Shown here one piece after another: positions 1 through 16,040 of a stretch of DNA of 64,000 bases. The stretch lies in assembly GCA_019802505.1 (NCBI GenBank), contig JAFMOC010000007.1, forward strand, positions 1,486,001-1,550,000. The letters are read 5' to 3'. The DNA comes from Corydoras sp. C115. Taxonomy: Eukaryota > Chordata > Actinopteri > Siluriformes > Callichthyidae. Within the stretch, counting starts at the first letter, position 1. Every line of letters starts with the position of its first letter. The position numbers and the translations under genes are program-made. The notes under the pieces are model-generated. The model had not been told where the DNA came from, made no database searches, and was given only the letters and a program-made list of their open reading frames with translations.

Positions 1-94
1 TTTCAAAACCCTAAAAATGCCCCTGGTCAGAAACATCACAGAACGGGTATAATTCAGGTGGTGTATTGTTTATTGTGGTGAGGGAGTGTTAGTG

Positions 95-225
95 CAACAG
101 TGCTTCTGTAGGTTTATTTAAGCACCTCAGTGACACTGGTGGGATAGAAATAATGCACCGGCCTAATGATACCTGCTCTGTGGTGCTACTGTTGGGGTCC
201 TGACTATTACAAAACAGCTACACCG
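95..225. repeat. Fragment of a fish interspersed repeat (probable non-autonomous DNA transposon)
   Basis: The text around 125-215 (cacctcagtgacactggtgg, then tacctgctctgtggtg and ggggtcctga) resembles a repeat I know as common in fish genomes that carries a 'cctgctctgtggtggtcctg' core. No terminal repeats are visible, so only an internal fragment is present and its edges are approximate. The family is assigned from memory. Confidence 0.4.
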
Positions 226-338
226 TATAATCACATAATCACTTTTTAATCTGGCTTCACGATTTTTTTTTCTTTTTTATAGCTTGTGGAAATTCAGTTT
301 AACCCTTACACTAACAATAAAATAAGGTTAAACAGCCT

Positions 339-409
339 TTATTGTCTAGGAATCAAACCTGGCTCAACTGCGTGGAAGGCAGCTATGCTAACCGCTATAC
401 CACCATGAA
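339..409 (-). pseudogene. tRNA-Gly(UCC)-like sequence, degenerate
   Basis: On the minus strand the sequence has a clear tRNA box A region (TGGTATAGCGGTTAGC), an anticodon arm GCTGC-CTTCCAC-GCAGT that would place UCC as the anticodon, and a T arm CCAGG-TTTGATT-CCTAG with one mismatch. This pattern is that of tRNA-Gly-UCC. The acceptor stem is ruined: the seven bases at each end pair poorly. It is a decayed tRNA gene or the head of a tRNA-derived SINE whose body is not recognisable here. Confidence 0.55.
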
Positions 410-507
410 GTCTGAATAAAAATCATAGAACTGAAATTATAGGCCATACGGGACAGTGGGGACATTGAAAGAGCTTTAGAAAATAAAAAGGTTACCTGAC
501 ATCACGT

Positions 508-567
508 GACCTTGTGGCACAATGGTAGCGCGTCTGACTCCAGATCAGAAGGTTCACGTCATGGTCA
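508..567 (+). pseudogene. tRNA-Trp(CCA) pseudogene lacking its T arm
   Basis: The acceptor 5' strand GACCTTG, D arm with box A (TGGCACAATGGTAGCG) and anticodon arm TCTGACTCCAGATCAGA are those of nuclear tRNA-Trp with a CCA anticodon. After AAGGTT the sequence jumps to CACGTC, so about 12 nt covering the T loop and RNA polymerase III box B are absent. The 3' acceptor strand CATGGTC still pairs with the 5' strand except at one position. Without box B it should not be transcribed from its own promoter. Confidence 0.7.
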
Positions 568-1924
568 GGCTGTCTTTTACTGTACTTTATTTTAGCTTAA
601 CACTTTTATTCCAAGGTGCCATACCAAACACACATACATGTAAATGTTTATGTAAATGTTAGCTTCCTACTCACAAGATATCAGCTCTCACACCTGGCTC
701 GTGCTTTAGTTGTAATAGCAAATTTCTTACATAAATTAATAATAAACTAGTTTCTATTTGTTAAAATGAAATATATCATTAAAGAATATATACTATATAA
801 AGTTATAAAAGTATATAAACTATATAAAATATGATAATGTAGGCTTAGTTTATGAATTGGTTCCAAATAAAGCCGATAGAGCTGATATAAAGCAGGGCTG
901 GAGCTTTATTTACAGACTACAGGAATTAAACATAGCACACCTGCATCAAAGGGTGATTTGGTACATTGTCATGCTTAGCCTTCAGCTGGCAGTGGACAAG
1001 ATGGCAAAATGAAGAGGACAACAGGATTTATTTGAGAAAAAGCTCACGGAACGAAGACAACCAGAACGGAACACAAAGCAACGCAAAGTGACAGGAAAAG
1101 ACATGACAAGTAAAAGGTGAGGTAAATTCACAATGACTAACAAAAAGTACATGCGAGAACATAGAGAAACAAAGAAATATGCTAAAAGGTGCTTCTGACA
1201 CATAGTTTTAATTGATTAATTTTGACAGTACTAATACATGCGTTTATGATGTTATTCTAGGATGGATTTCCTTTTGCTCATTCAACAGCTGCTAAAACAC
1301 TCTTGTGGGGTGGCTTTTTATAGAATTTTGAATTGTGTTTGTGGGAACGTTTTCAAAGATCTAGATGAGCACTTGTAAACAATGAATACATGATCAGGTC
1401 TTATGTTGATATATTGGTTTTTAGAACTTTTAAAATACTAGCTTTTAAAATATAAGTATATTTCTCAAAAATAAAGGCATTCATGTAATAAAGAGGGAAG
1501 GCTAAGACCAAAACTCTGACAGGAGCACACATTCCTTTCTTGGTTGCTTCCTTGGCAACCACTGTTTCACAGATGAACACAAGTTATATAATATAAAGAT
1601 AGTGGTGCTGCTTGAAAGATAGAATCTTCCGTTTTGCTTTAAAATTTGTTAACATTGTGTTATTTCATTGTGTATTTATTTTTACAAAAAATATAAAACT
1701 TGGCTGCCAAAAACTAGGCTGCCAAAAATCAAACGGTGCAAATAAGCGCATAAATTCTGTTTACATTTGACTCTTAAACATTCAATATCAGAATCACGAG
1801 AATTCTGAATCACAGGAATCTGACATTGAGCTCATAGTCATCTACAATGGCGTCTTATAATCTACAAATACTTTCCACCAGATTTTGGATTGAGTCTTTA
1901 AGCATCAAGGTAAAAGTATGAACG
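568..1924. other. AT-rich stretch with no recognised gene
   Basis: No exon with supported splice sites and no clear repeat were seen. The short open frame at 982-1203 has no recognisable protein features and is probably chance. Confidence 0.5.
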
Positions 1925-2052
1925 CACACACTCACACTATATAGGTGCAATTTAGAGCAGCCGATTCACAATGAATCTGGAAGAACCCAGAACATGGAAA
2001 CTCCATCCAGATCGGGATTTGTAACTGGATCCCCAGCGTAGAGAGATGGACA
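1925..2052 (-). mobile_element. Degenerate DANA/mermaid-type SINE fragment
   Basis: Diverged pieces of the same SINE that is well preserved at 15-18 kb are present in reverse orientation: cacactcacactatatagg, then gaacccagaacatggaaactccatccagat and ggatccccagcg. Both ends are missing. Confidence 0.55.
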
Positions 2053-3237
2053 TGGCAACCATTTCTCCACTATGAACAGTCAGAATGTTCACAACTGTTT
2101 ATTCACCGGTTCTGATTGTCCTAGAAACTACAGACGAATTAATGCTTAGAAATAGAGTATGACATACAGCCCTCTTTAAGTTTATGATTAGTAAATATTA
2201 TGACCACTCTCATGTAATGTATGTTCTTATATAGCTTAAGTTGTATATGGAATGATCGCTTGTAAACTTTACTCACTCCAGTGATGACACACAGTGGTCA
2301 ATAGTGGTAAGAATTTAAAGAACTAAAAAAAACTTGTCTTGCTATAAGCATACCAGATACTGAAAAAACATGTCTTTTTTGTAAAAACAGTCTAATAAAT
2401 ACACGGTAAAACTGAGTTTTGAATTTAAAAAAATAAATAAAGCAAAAAATTTTATCATACCATTTCGAAATTGGACTGAATAAGAATTATGAAACTAGAA
2501 AAAAGAAACTTTCCAACAGTATATTTTACCAGGCTAAAAACACATATTTGTGCAATAATATTCTTAGGACAAATGAAAGCAAAGTTTTTGTAGGATAGAA
2601 TCTTCACTATTAGACATGTGGTAATGATATTAATGTAGATTTGCAATGAGATGAAACAGAGAGGCTGGAAGTCATGAAGAAATGTTCACCACTTCCTTAA
2701 AATGTTCTTAACAGTGAAAGATAGTGTGATAGATTAAGCTGGGCCAAATTCAATTAGATTACCAACACGTATTCCTCAATCTGACTAGATTTAAACTAAT
2801 GTTTAATATGCATGTTTAACAGCAATCTACATAAACACTAAGTTTTACTGTTGTGAAATCAAGTTTATCAAAGCACAATCTGTTTCTTTAATGTAGCTCT
2901 TGTTTTGATGTGAAGAAAGAAAAAGATAAGTTTAAAAATTATATTTAAATATATTAATTGATCTTTGTAAAATGCAGAGAGGACCACTAGACTACTTCAG
3001 TATAGGTGATATAGCACCAAATAACACAAATTAGAAATTTTGGCCTGAAAAATTTCCTCTAACTGGACCCTACTGAATTTGAATTAAATACTCCTGTTTT
3101 AAGATCTGTGCCTCAAGTTTAACTCCCAGATTCCACTGAAGGCACTTGTACCCATTTTAGAAACTGTTAGTTGTGGCTGTCCTCTATGGCAAACAGCACT
3201 GTTATTGAACTCTTGATTCATTAGTTAATTAATAAAA
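2053..3237. other. AT-rich stretch, nothing recognised
   Basis: No coding, RNA or repeat structure could be supported. The minus-strand open frame at 2455-2646 is low-complexity and lacks splice context. Confidence 0.45.
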
Positions 3238-3512
3238 TTGTGGAATGGTGGAACGATCTTCCAAACTCTGTCCGTTAAGCAGTATCACTAAGCAGTGTTA
3301 AGAAACTATTGAAGACGCATCTCTTTAACAAATACCTGTTGTAAAAAAACAAAGGGGGGGGGGGGGGGGGGGGGGGCACAGCATCAAATAACAATCAGGT
3401 TTGATGATTTTACAGTGTAGTTGGTTTTCTGCAGAGCTTCTGACTTGTAATGTTCTCATTTGTAAGTCGCTTTGGATAAAAGCGTCTGCCAAATGACTAA
3501 ATGTAAATAAAA
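3238..3512 (+). mobile_element. 5'-truncated LINE: end of ORF2 plus 3' UTR with internal poly(G)
   Basis: Frame-broken peptides WWNDLPNSVR and KKLLKTHLFNKYLL-stop match the usual C-terminal ending of fish L2/RSg-1-type LINE polymerases (family knowledge). After the stop at 3342-3344 come an A-rich stretch, 23 G residues (3354-3376) and a 3' tail containing gtcgctttggataaaagcgt and aaatgactaaatgt. The same tail and poly(G) position recur at 53778-53961. The copy is dead. Confidence 0.7.
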
Positions 3513-4849
3513 TTGACACAGATAAAATGGATGAATAACAAACATGAAAATATGACCTAGCCATTTCAAATTCACAACACAATCAACCTTGCCCTTTGAT
3601 GCTGGGAGGACAGAGTGCAGACCCACATCTAAGTGCAGTTGATGGGTGGGTTCTGCATCATTGACCAACAAACTATGATGTCCATACTAAAAGTTGTGAA
3701 CAGAAACTTTGTCACAAGCTGAGAAACACAAATATTTAGTTTACTGTGGACGCAACACCACAAAGCCAAGGGAAAGAACCAACGGAATACTGGAGTTCAG
3801 CAGTTTTGATTGTGTGACTCCAATCATGCATTTAACATATCCCTAGTTATATAATGGCTATTAAGCACAGATTTTAACCACAGAAGACATTCATCTAGAG
3901 TTTAGGGGCAAGTGACTTACCAGCACCAACCTCCAAAGATAAAGGTTTATCATCCATCCTAGTTTAGCACACGCCTGGCTATATCAATATTATGGCATAT
4001 TGTTTGTATCCAAGGGCAAAGACAAAAGGTACAATGGTATTAAATAAAATGTTTTATGTTGAGGTCGTTTAGTGACTCCAGCATCCTTTCGGCTAATTTT
4101 GAACAAGTCTTTCAGGTTGTCTTTAATATTTGGGCAGCCGATTAGGATTCGCTTCATTGTTTATGGTACATTACACGACTGTCCCTTTTGTGCAACAATA
4201 AGTAAGATGTGTTCGATTTGAATGCACCTGCTTGTGAATATGGATCGGTTACGGTATTTGTGGGGTCAGTGGGTGTTGACAATTTGTGAAATTAGTTTGC
4301 TATGACTACTCCTGTTTCATTCTTAGTCATTTAATTAGGAGAACTTCAAATTAAAAAAAAAAAAAAAAAAAAAACAATAAATGTAGGGTGGGCAAATCAA
4401 CACTTTCTATAACTAAGTAGTATAAATGAGAGTACAATGCTGCTTGCAATTATTAGAGACAAATCTGACTAGTGCTTTGCAGTTAAGCTGGTTTTAAAAA
4501 AAAGCACTGCTTTAGCATGACATTTAGGACTATGCACAATCTTAACTCTTACAGGCTTTTATAGCCGGTGCTTAAGTTCCAAAAAAATTCCAACATACTG
4601 TAATGTCTTGTTGAATGTCACAGGAATACAACTCAGCTATATTTTCACAATTTTAATAAAAAAGTAACATGTTCCAGTACAAATATATAAGTATGTATCA
4701 AATCAGCGAAGTTTTAGAACTCTTGACTCATTGTTCATACACTGTGCTCCTAGTGACGAACTAGAAGTCAATTAAAATGCTAATTTACAGTTCACATGAT
4801 GTTACTAAAAAGTGCTTAAGTTAAAAAAATAATAATAAATTCCTCAATT
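3513..4849. other. Intergenic; poly(A) run, nothing else recognised
   Basis: A 22-nt A run lies at 4353-4374. The remainder shows no gene or repeat that I can support. Confidence 0.45.
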
Positions 4850-7800
4850 TCATTTTACAGGTAATCCTTCTGAGATGGAGGAATGCTGAACCACAGCTGT
4901 TTTCTCAATTTCAGGCTTCTGTAGCTGGCCCTCTTCAGTTGAACTGTTCATAGTTCTTTTCATTGCACTAAAAAGGAAACATAAAACAAAACAAAATGCA
5001 TAACTATATGCACACAACCACACACACAAAGTGTGGCCAAACAAAAATTTCTCACATACCCTAAACAGCATGTGGAGGGCATAACTTACTGGATTTAAGA
5101 AATTCCGACATCTGACTTTTTATTACTACATTTTTCTAAGTGTGTTGGGTCCATAATATACAATTAGATTGAAAGACAAAAGCAGTATTGAAACATTCAT
5201 CCAAATTTCTTGTCCACACCCTTATGAGTGCACTCGTCTCATGTGTACACACACAAAAAAAATTAAAGATGAAATTTGCTTCCTTCACACCCAATAGGTC
5301 ATATCTATGGCACACTTGTTTGTACATGAATGCTAACCTCAAAATTCAGCCAACAAACTGAACTAGACTTTAAAAGACACATCAATATTTTTTTTCTTTC
5401 AGAATAGGTGTATTCAAAACCATGTGCTGGATCTAAGAAGCACTGTTTAACTAAAAGCAATGAGCTCTACAAGTAAGCAAATGTCACAACCATGCATTCT
5501 CCGATTAAATGTGCCCTGTATATTACGTGCATTAAAGGGTCACCTCAACGCTAAATATTGTGCTTTTCATTAAATGTTAGGGCATTTAATAAACACTTGT
5601 ATCCAAAGCAACTTACATATACTTCAACTTGCTGGTACAGGGTTAACCATGATACAGTACCCCTGGAGCAATATAGGTTAAGGTTAAGACTTTGCTCAAT
5701 GGCTCACTTTAGTGTTTGTACATCCCAAACTTCAAATTGATAGTCCAACGCCTTAACTACATCATAATGCTATTTTTGTGTTGAACTTTATATTTCGAGT
5801 TGCAGCATACAATTGTTAAAAAGTTGATTTCAAACAGTGACATGGTTTCTTTTAAAGCATGATTTAATTGTTTTTAAACCTTAGGAAAGCACAATTTGCT
5901 GAGGTGCTCAAAGAATGACACCACCTCACTTCATATTTTAAACCACCAGGTTATTCCAAGTAAATGCATCAATGTATGGAAATTTTCAAATAGTGTTTCA
6001 GGGAACACACATTGACACTGGCCACCACAGAGTCCAGATGTGAACCCCATTATAAATCTTTAAGATGTGTTAGACATTGAGTGGTGCAAATCTCTCATTA
6101 ATAACAGTTCTTGACGAAAAATGAACTCTGGACAGAAATAAATGTTGTGACATCGCAGAAGCTTGTGGACAAGAAGGCACGGCAAAAGTGGCCCAACTAT
6201 GGAGTGTATGCCCTTTTTTTGGCCTGGCAGTGTAGTTCTGTGTTCTATTACACAGGAATAAAATAACAGCAACTTTATATAATACTTAATTTATATAGTA
6301 ACTTAATATAGTAGTCAATCTGCTTTTTATGAGCAAATCATTTACACTGGTCAAACAATCAGCAAATCTCGTAATAAAAAAAGATTTAGGGCTGACTTAT
6401 CACAGTCCTAAATGTCTGCTTAAAGATACACATCTAAATGCACCAATTACCAACAGAGTATATATTTAGCATACAAAAATGGTTTACAATTATTTAAATA
6501 TCAAGTTTAATACACACACACACTTTTGTATTGACCCCTCCACCACTACCACACCAACATATTCATTTACCTTTAACAGGTGTGAGGATGTCAATCAATC
6601 GGTGTTCAGCAGCACGACATATCAGCATCTGCATGAGACAGAAAACCATTAGTAAATAATAAACAAACCATAGTCAATTTATTTGTATGCAACTCCTGCT
6701 GATTATATTTGAATCTATTTTAGTGTAAAGCAGGCTAGTAATGTATTAGATTAATAAGAACTACATAATTGACTATTGGCCCAGTCTGCACCAATCTATT
6801 TTGTTTTAGTTTTTTTTTTTTTGTTGCTTTAAATAAAACTATTTTGATAGCAAGAGTTGCATTTTTACCTCCTTAACTACATTTGTAGATTTTTTTAAGT
6901 CGTCAATGTAAATATTTTAAGCAGAAACATAAAACAGGTGTGTTAAGAAAGACTTATTGCAAGTTACCTTTTTTGAAGCGCTTCCTAGACTTTACGTCTC
7001 CTTCCCGTATTTTGTTCTTTATTATTTCCGCCTGCAAGTTTGCAATGTTCACACTACACAACATTTAATCGAGTGTGATGCCGTGCACAAATAAATGCTT
7101 TTTTTCCTGGTCAGGAAATGTTCTTTTAGCATACTTTACCTGGCATTACAAATGTATAGTGGTGTCTTGTACTTCAGACTATTCTAACTTCGAACGTTTC
7201 AGACAAACTGAATTCGGCGTTTGAACGATGCTACGACATTCAGATATTTCTGTGAAGGTGCTTGCTGCGTTAACACCAATCAAAAAGAATCCAGAATGGA
7301 GTATACGTATATACACTAAACTAAATGTGCCAAATACTGAAACATTACAAATGTCAGTAACACAACTTGCACAAAATGTCCTGCAGTCAGAACATGTAAC
7401 GATGCAGACATGCATGATGGAACAATGTCAAAACAGTGAGCTCACATGGATTCTCATCAATTGGTGTCAAATGCATCCACACTTTACTTCCCATCTATAT
7501 TATATTAAATCATGGCATTTAAGAGTATACACGCTTGTCATTTTAATTCGTAATTAAGGACATTTAGTTTAGTTATTTTTACCTGTATATTTGATGTTAA
7601 GCAAATTGGGCAATATTAGGGTATTATTTTGATAAAAAAAAAAACACTTTTCATTTTCATAAAAAGTTAATTAGAAGACCCCCTTCCCCAAAACAAGTTA
7701 AATACAAAGTACGAGACACCACGTTAAGATTTTATCATTTTAGAAGCCGCTTGGCAGGACTCACCACTCGATCCTTTTTGATAAAAGGTAAAGATGAAGT

Positions 7801-7893
7801 GAGCAGCGTACTTTTTGAACACAGATGATCCTGGGGATGTCGCTGGAGTTTAACTGGCCCCCGTTCAAGAGGATTCGCTGGATCATGTATAAA
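4850..7893 (-). CDS. Unidentified spliced transcription unit, five candidate exons
   Basis: I do not recognise this gene. Minus-strand candidate exons are A (7893-7765, donor GTG|GTGAGT; its acceptor is unclear), B (7031-6968, 64 nt, TTGCAG| to AAAG|GTAACT), C (6628-6571, 58 nt, preceded by a perfect TACTAAT branch site and CATGCAG|), D (5135-5090, CTTAG| to CCA|GTAAGT, with an in-frame TAA at 5097-5095) and E (4967-4850, TTTTTAG| to TGA). A ends in phase 0 (SLPFIKKDRV). B (AEIIKNKIREGDVKSRKRF...) and C (MLICRAAEHRLIDILTPVK) both enter in phase 0 and leave in phase 1. D (EKCSNKKSDVGIS-stop) accepts either. A-B-C together would stop early. E is open in D's frame, but beyond D's stop. The unit lies below khdrbs1 on the same strand. 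It could instead be a non-coding RNA or a decayed gene. Confidence 0.35.
5570..5768 (-). mobile_element. tRNA-derived SINE with an RSg-1/L2-type LINE tail, degenerate
   Basis: Read on the minus strand, the start (gtagttaaggcgttggacta) resembles a tRNA promoter region. The end (taagttgctttggatacaag, then ttaaatgccc) is a diverged copy of the LINE tail seen at 3440-3510 and 53890-53961. A tRNA head joined to a LINE tail is the standard SINE architecture. The middle is heavily mutated. Confidence 0.55.
6006..6235 (+). mobile_element. Tc1/mariner transposon fragment, 3' part
   Basis: The segment reads like the end of a Tc1 transposase gene: accacagagtccagatgtga corresponds to the SPDLNPIEN region, later nagaagcttgtggac-like text follows, and it ends at ttttttggcctggcagtgta, the family's terminal repeat. 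It is the same family as the copy at 62278-63142 in the opposite orientation. Frame breaks make it non-functional. Confidence 0.7.
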
Positions 7894-9681
7894 TCATTGA
7901 ACTGAGTAGCTGAATCATTTTGCCACTAGTAATAAGAGTGAGGTTTAACACAGTATGAAAAGTCAGTATACAAATGCTCATTTAAACGTTCATGTTTTAG
8001 GGTGAACTACAAAGTATAGCTGTAGAAATTGCTTATGCACTATTGGAACAGGATTAGCTATGAACGTTATGTCCTTTTGGGTGGTTTTGAAACATGAATT
8101 TCTAAGGAGTTTCTGTTTATTATAGAATACTCTGAGGGGATTTTTTCCCCACCTCATGTTCCAAGTGAACCACTTCCAAATCAATATACATCTTTTCCCC
8201 TTTGTATAAATTAGATTTATCTATAGAAGGCCAAGCTTTCACACTTTGCTACAAGATTTTACATCTATAGCTAGATTTGTTAAAAGCCAGAAATTCATAA
8301 AGACTCAAATTAAATTAAACTTTTCATTTAACTGGCCACAAAACTTGGCCAAAATGAAGTCAATATGTGACCCCGGAAATGCAGACACATGCATTCAAAT
8401 GCTGCAGAACTAATACTAGCCATAAAACTAATGCAAAGCACGATGCATGCTAAAGTAAGTTGGACTAGGAAATGTTAACTTTAGTTACTTCTGAATAACG
8501 GAATAATGGATTCTTTTTACATAGACTACAGTATTTAATACTTTAAATAGATCATAGTATATTTACAGGTTTTACTGACATTTACTTAACATTGTGCTGT
8601 TTACAGCAGAGAATCAATAAACTATCAAGTAATGTCAGTTATAATGTTTTTCCAAGACACCAGAGATGAGCCACTGTCTTGCACGGTCCTATTTTATTCA
8701 AAGATTAAAATCATTATAATTTTATTTAATAATTGAAAAAATGAATTGCAAGTAGACACATTTGGACTTTGTCAGCAGGTTTAGGATTTAGATTTAGCAA
8801 AGAGATCAATGATACATTTACATTGTAACTTAATCAGTGGTAATTAAAGTTACTTCAAATAGGTCAGCTTATTCATCTTTCCACACATCTTTGAATCTGA
8901 ACGCACGCATGTGTTCAGTAACTTGCAATCACTAAAGCTTTTGTTATAGTGCATTCATTTAAAAGAAGTTAAAAGTTTTGATTCAAATGCATGCATTATA
9001 CTTCAGAAGCAAGAAAACTGGAAATTATGTTTAACCTGCAGGGCTTTAAAACAACCTAAAATGAACTACAAACAAATATCAGAAAATAATTTAATTAGCT
9101 TTTAAGTTCATAATGGAAACACAAAGTACGTGCACCATTCATATACCTGCTAGGTGAGTTGATAAAACAAACCATTATACAGCATTTCTTTTTAGATGCA
9201 TCTGATCACACTAAACATGTAATTAATGCCATAAAACCTAACTTTACCCATTTTGAATTAAGTATAAATTTAAATAGGTTTACAGTTTATGTTACAGGTT
9301 GTGCATCATTTTAACCATGATAAATATTTGGTAATTCATAGGTCATTTGGAGCAACTTTAAGTGCAGTTTACTTGGTTTTATTAGTAATATTGTTACAGT
9401 AGTATTTCAGTCCTAAAAGCAAACACGAAGCTGCCTCTCTGCTTAAAGCCTTGGCTCTTAGCTTTAAATCTTATCCTGTTCCAATACTGCTTCAAAATCT
9501 ACCAGCAGTTTAAGTTACTTTGGTTTTGATAAGCAACGGATTACACAATTATCACACAATATTTTAGTACAAACTCAAGTTTTGCATTTGCATGCAGTTT
9601 TCTGGAAGACTAGTTGGAACTATCGACTGCTATAAGAAAAGCAAAATACCAGGTGGTGTTAGCTGGAAAACAAGACTGCGC

Positions 9682-9687
9682 TTTATT
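9682..9687 (-). terminator. Candidate khdrbs1 polyadenylation signal (AATAAA)
   Basis: This is the first minus-strand AATAAA after the khdrbs1 stop codon, about 670 nt downstream. It would give a 3' UTR of about 690 nt. Position alone supports it. Confidence 0.4.
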
Positions 9688-10356
9688 GACAATATTACTT
9701 CACAAAGACATTTAGTTCCCTATTTAGGCAACGAATACAAGGTTTGTTTTTGTGTAATACAAAGCTATAAACAGCAAATATGGGTTACGCAATTATATAC
9801 ACAATTTTAGGTTGATCACACTGTCCCCTTTTTAAAGCGAAATGCTTTAGTACTGTTTGTTTGTTTTTGCTTTATCCCACGCACATCACAGAAACTACTG
9901 CCGGGGGAACATTTTAAACTCACATTACAGGCTCTATATTTAGCGATGGGTTTAGGGGTTTAAATGACGTCCTAAAACTACATTTCAAAAGCTTTTTTTA
10001 ATGAAATGTGATTTTGGAATTATGATCAAGCTATCAGCATTTTTGTAGTAAACATTTTGGTGACTGACCAGAGTTACATTAACAACTAAAGCTAGATAGC
10101 GCAAGACAACGATGTAGAGGAAACAAAGAAGAAAAAAAACAAAGCGCATTCATCAAGTGTACCTCAAACGATTTGCATTTTCAAAACAATACATGTTTGT
10201 ACATTAAAAAGCATTAGAGTTGTGGAAATAAAACTAAATAAAAAAATGACAATCTAAGAGTGGAAAAAATAATCTAAGAATTACTTTGAGCTGTTAAAAG
10301 GAGTTAGAACAGGATCCTGGGAAGGGGGGGTTCACACAACCCGAAAGAGAAACGTC

Positions 10357-14805
<4,449 letters not shown>

Positions 14806-15060
14806 AATAAATATAAAGCCAGGTGATTGAAATGTTGTGGAGTTTCTTTTGTTTGACAGAATCTGTGCAGCTGAAACACCAGGCCTTACGCGCCTCTACC
14901 TCCTCAACCTGCAGCTTAACGAACAAAGCGACGACTGTTGCGCATGCGTCTTTTACTCCACCCGTTACAAAAAATAAAGCCCCGCCCCACCAGTGCGCTT
15001 TTCATTTTTATTGGACAAAGGATTTCTGTCACGCCAATCATTGGGCAAAGGGTGGGACGC
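14806..15060 (-). promoter_or_regulatory. Probable khdrbs1 promoter with paired inverted CCAAT boxes
   Basis: Upstream of the khdrbs1 ATG, minus-strand CCAAT boxes occur at 15014-15010 and 15044-15040, with a plus-strand CCAAT at 15034-15038. They lie about 205-240 nt before the start codon in locally GC-richer DNA. No TATA box was noted. The layout suits a broadly expressed, NF-Y-driven promoter; the transcription start is not determinable. Confidence 0.5.
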
Positions 15061-15116
15061 GACCGACGCTTCCCCAAACAGCCCATGAACACAATTAACA
15101 GACATAAAACAAGAAC

Positions 15117-15467
15117 GTGGTGGCATGGTGGCTTAGTGGTTAGCACGTTCGCCTCTCAGCGCTAGGGATTCCCGGTTCGAATCCCCATCAGGGTGGAGTT
15201 TCCATGTTCTCCCCGTGTCCGCGTGGGTTTCCTCTGGGTTCTCCGGTTTCCTCCCACAGTCCAAAAACATGGATCAAGTTAATTGGGTTCTCTAAATTGC
15301 CCCATATAGAGTGAGTTTGAGTGAGTGAGTGTACCCTGGATGGATAACACTGGATTGGTACCCTGTCCTGGGTCTATCTCCCCAGCGCCCGAGACGTTCT
15401 TCCCTGGATGGGCATGGGGAACCCCACCCCGACCCTAATAGAGGATAAAGCGGGAGCTAATGAATGA
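15117..15467 (+). mobile_element. DANA/mermaid-type SINE, near full length
   Basis: A tRNA-like head with box A (TGGCTTAGTGGTTAGC) and box B (GGTTCGAATCC) is followed by the conserved body (gtttccatgttctccccgtg, tcccacagtccaaaaacatg, ccccatatagagtg) and the 3' end gaccctaatagaggataaag with an (ATGA) tail. It lies about 60 nt beyond the khdrbs1 promoter. Confidence 0.9.
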
Positions 15468-15680
15468 AAACATGAACGTACAGCGCGGCTGCAAGAAATA
15501 CTGCAAAGCGGCATACAACCCCCCTACACAGTCCATAAGGCAACGTGGCTGTCCGTACACTGCGTGACCCACACGCCGACACAGATGGTAGGTCGCCCCC
15601 CGAAACTTGGGGGCTATACAGGGGGTTATATTACGGAGCCCCTAAAGGGACATGGAAAAAAATATTTATTACGAGATCTC

Positions 15681-16025
15681 ATTCATTCATTATCTCCCGC
15701 TTTATCCTCTATTAGGGTCGCGGTGGGGTTCCCCATGCCCATCCAGGGGAGAACGTCTCGGGCGCTGGGCAGATAGACCCAGGACAGGGCGCCAATCCAT
15801 CGCTGGGCACACACTCACTCACACAAACACACTCTATATGGGGCAATTTAGAGAACTCCATTAACTTGATCCATGTTTTTGGACTGTGGGAGGAAACCGG
15901 AGAACCCGGAGGAAACCCACGCGGACACGGGGAGAACATGGAAACTCCACCCAGATGGGGATTCGAACCGGGAATCCCTAGCGCTGAGAGGCGAACGTGC
16001 TAACCACTAAGCCAATGTGCTGCCA
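15681..16025 (-). mobile_element. DANA/mermaid-type SINE, full length, with target-site duplication
   Basis: This copy is flanked by a perfect 15-bp direct repeat, TTATTACGAGATCTC (15666-15680 and 16026-16040). That shows a retroposed insertion and fixes the element's ends. The 345-bp copy has (ATTC)n tail repeats at its low-coordinate end and an intact tRNA-like head. Sharp flanks and low divergence suggest a fairly recent insertion. Confidence 0.95.
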
Positions 16026-16040
16026 TTATTACGAGATCTC

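Noticed and set aside
7373..7460. Possible C/D-box snoRNA on minus (TGATGA and CTGA boxes)
   Set aside because: The flanking ends do not form a terminal stem and no D'/C' pair is convincing, so the boxes are probably chance.
7185..7557. 109-codon plus-strand open frame and an opposing 78-codon frame
   Set aside because: No recognisable domain, no splice or promoter context, and they lie between candidate exons A and B of the minus-strand unit.
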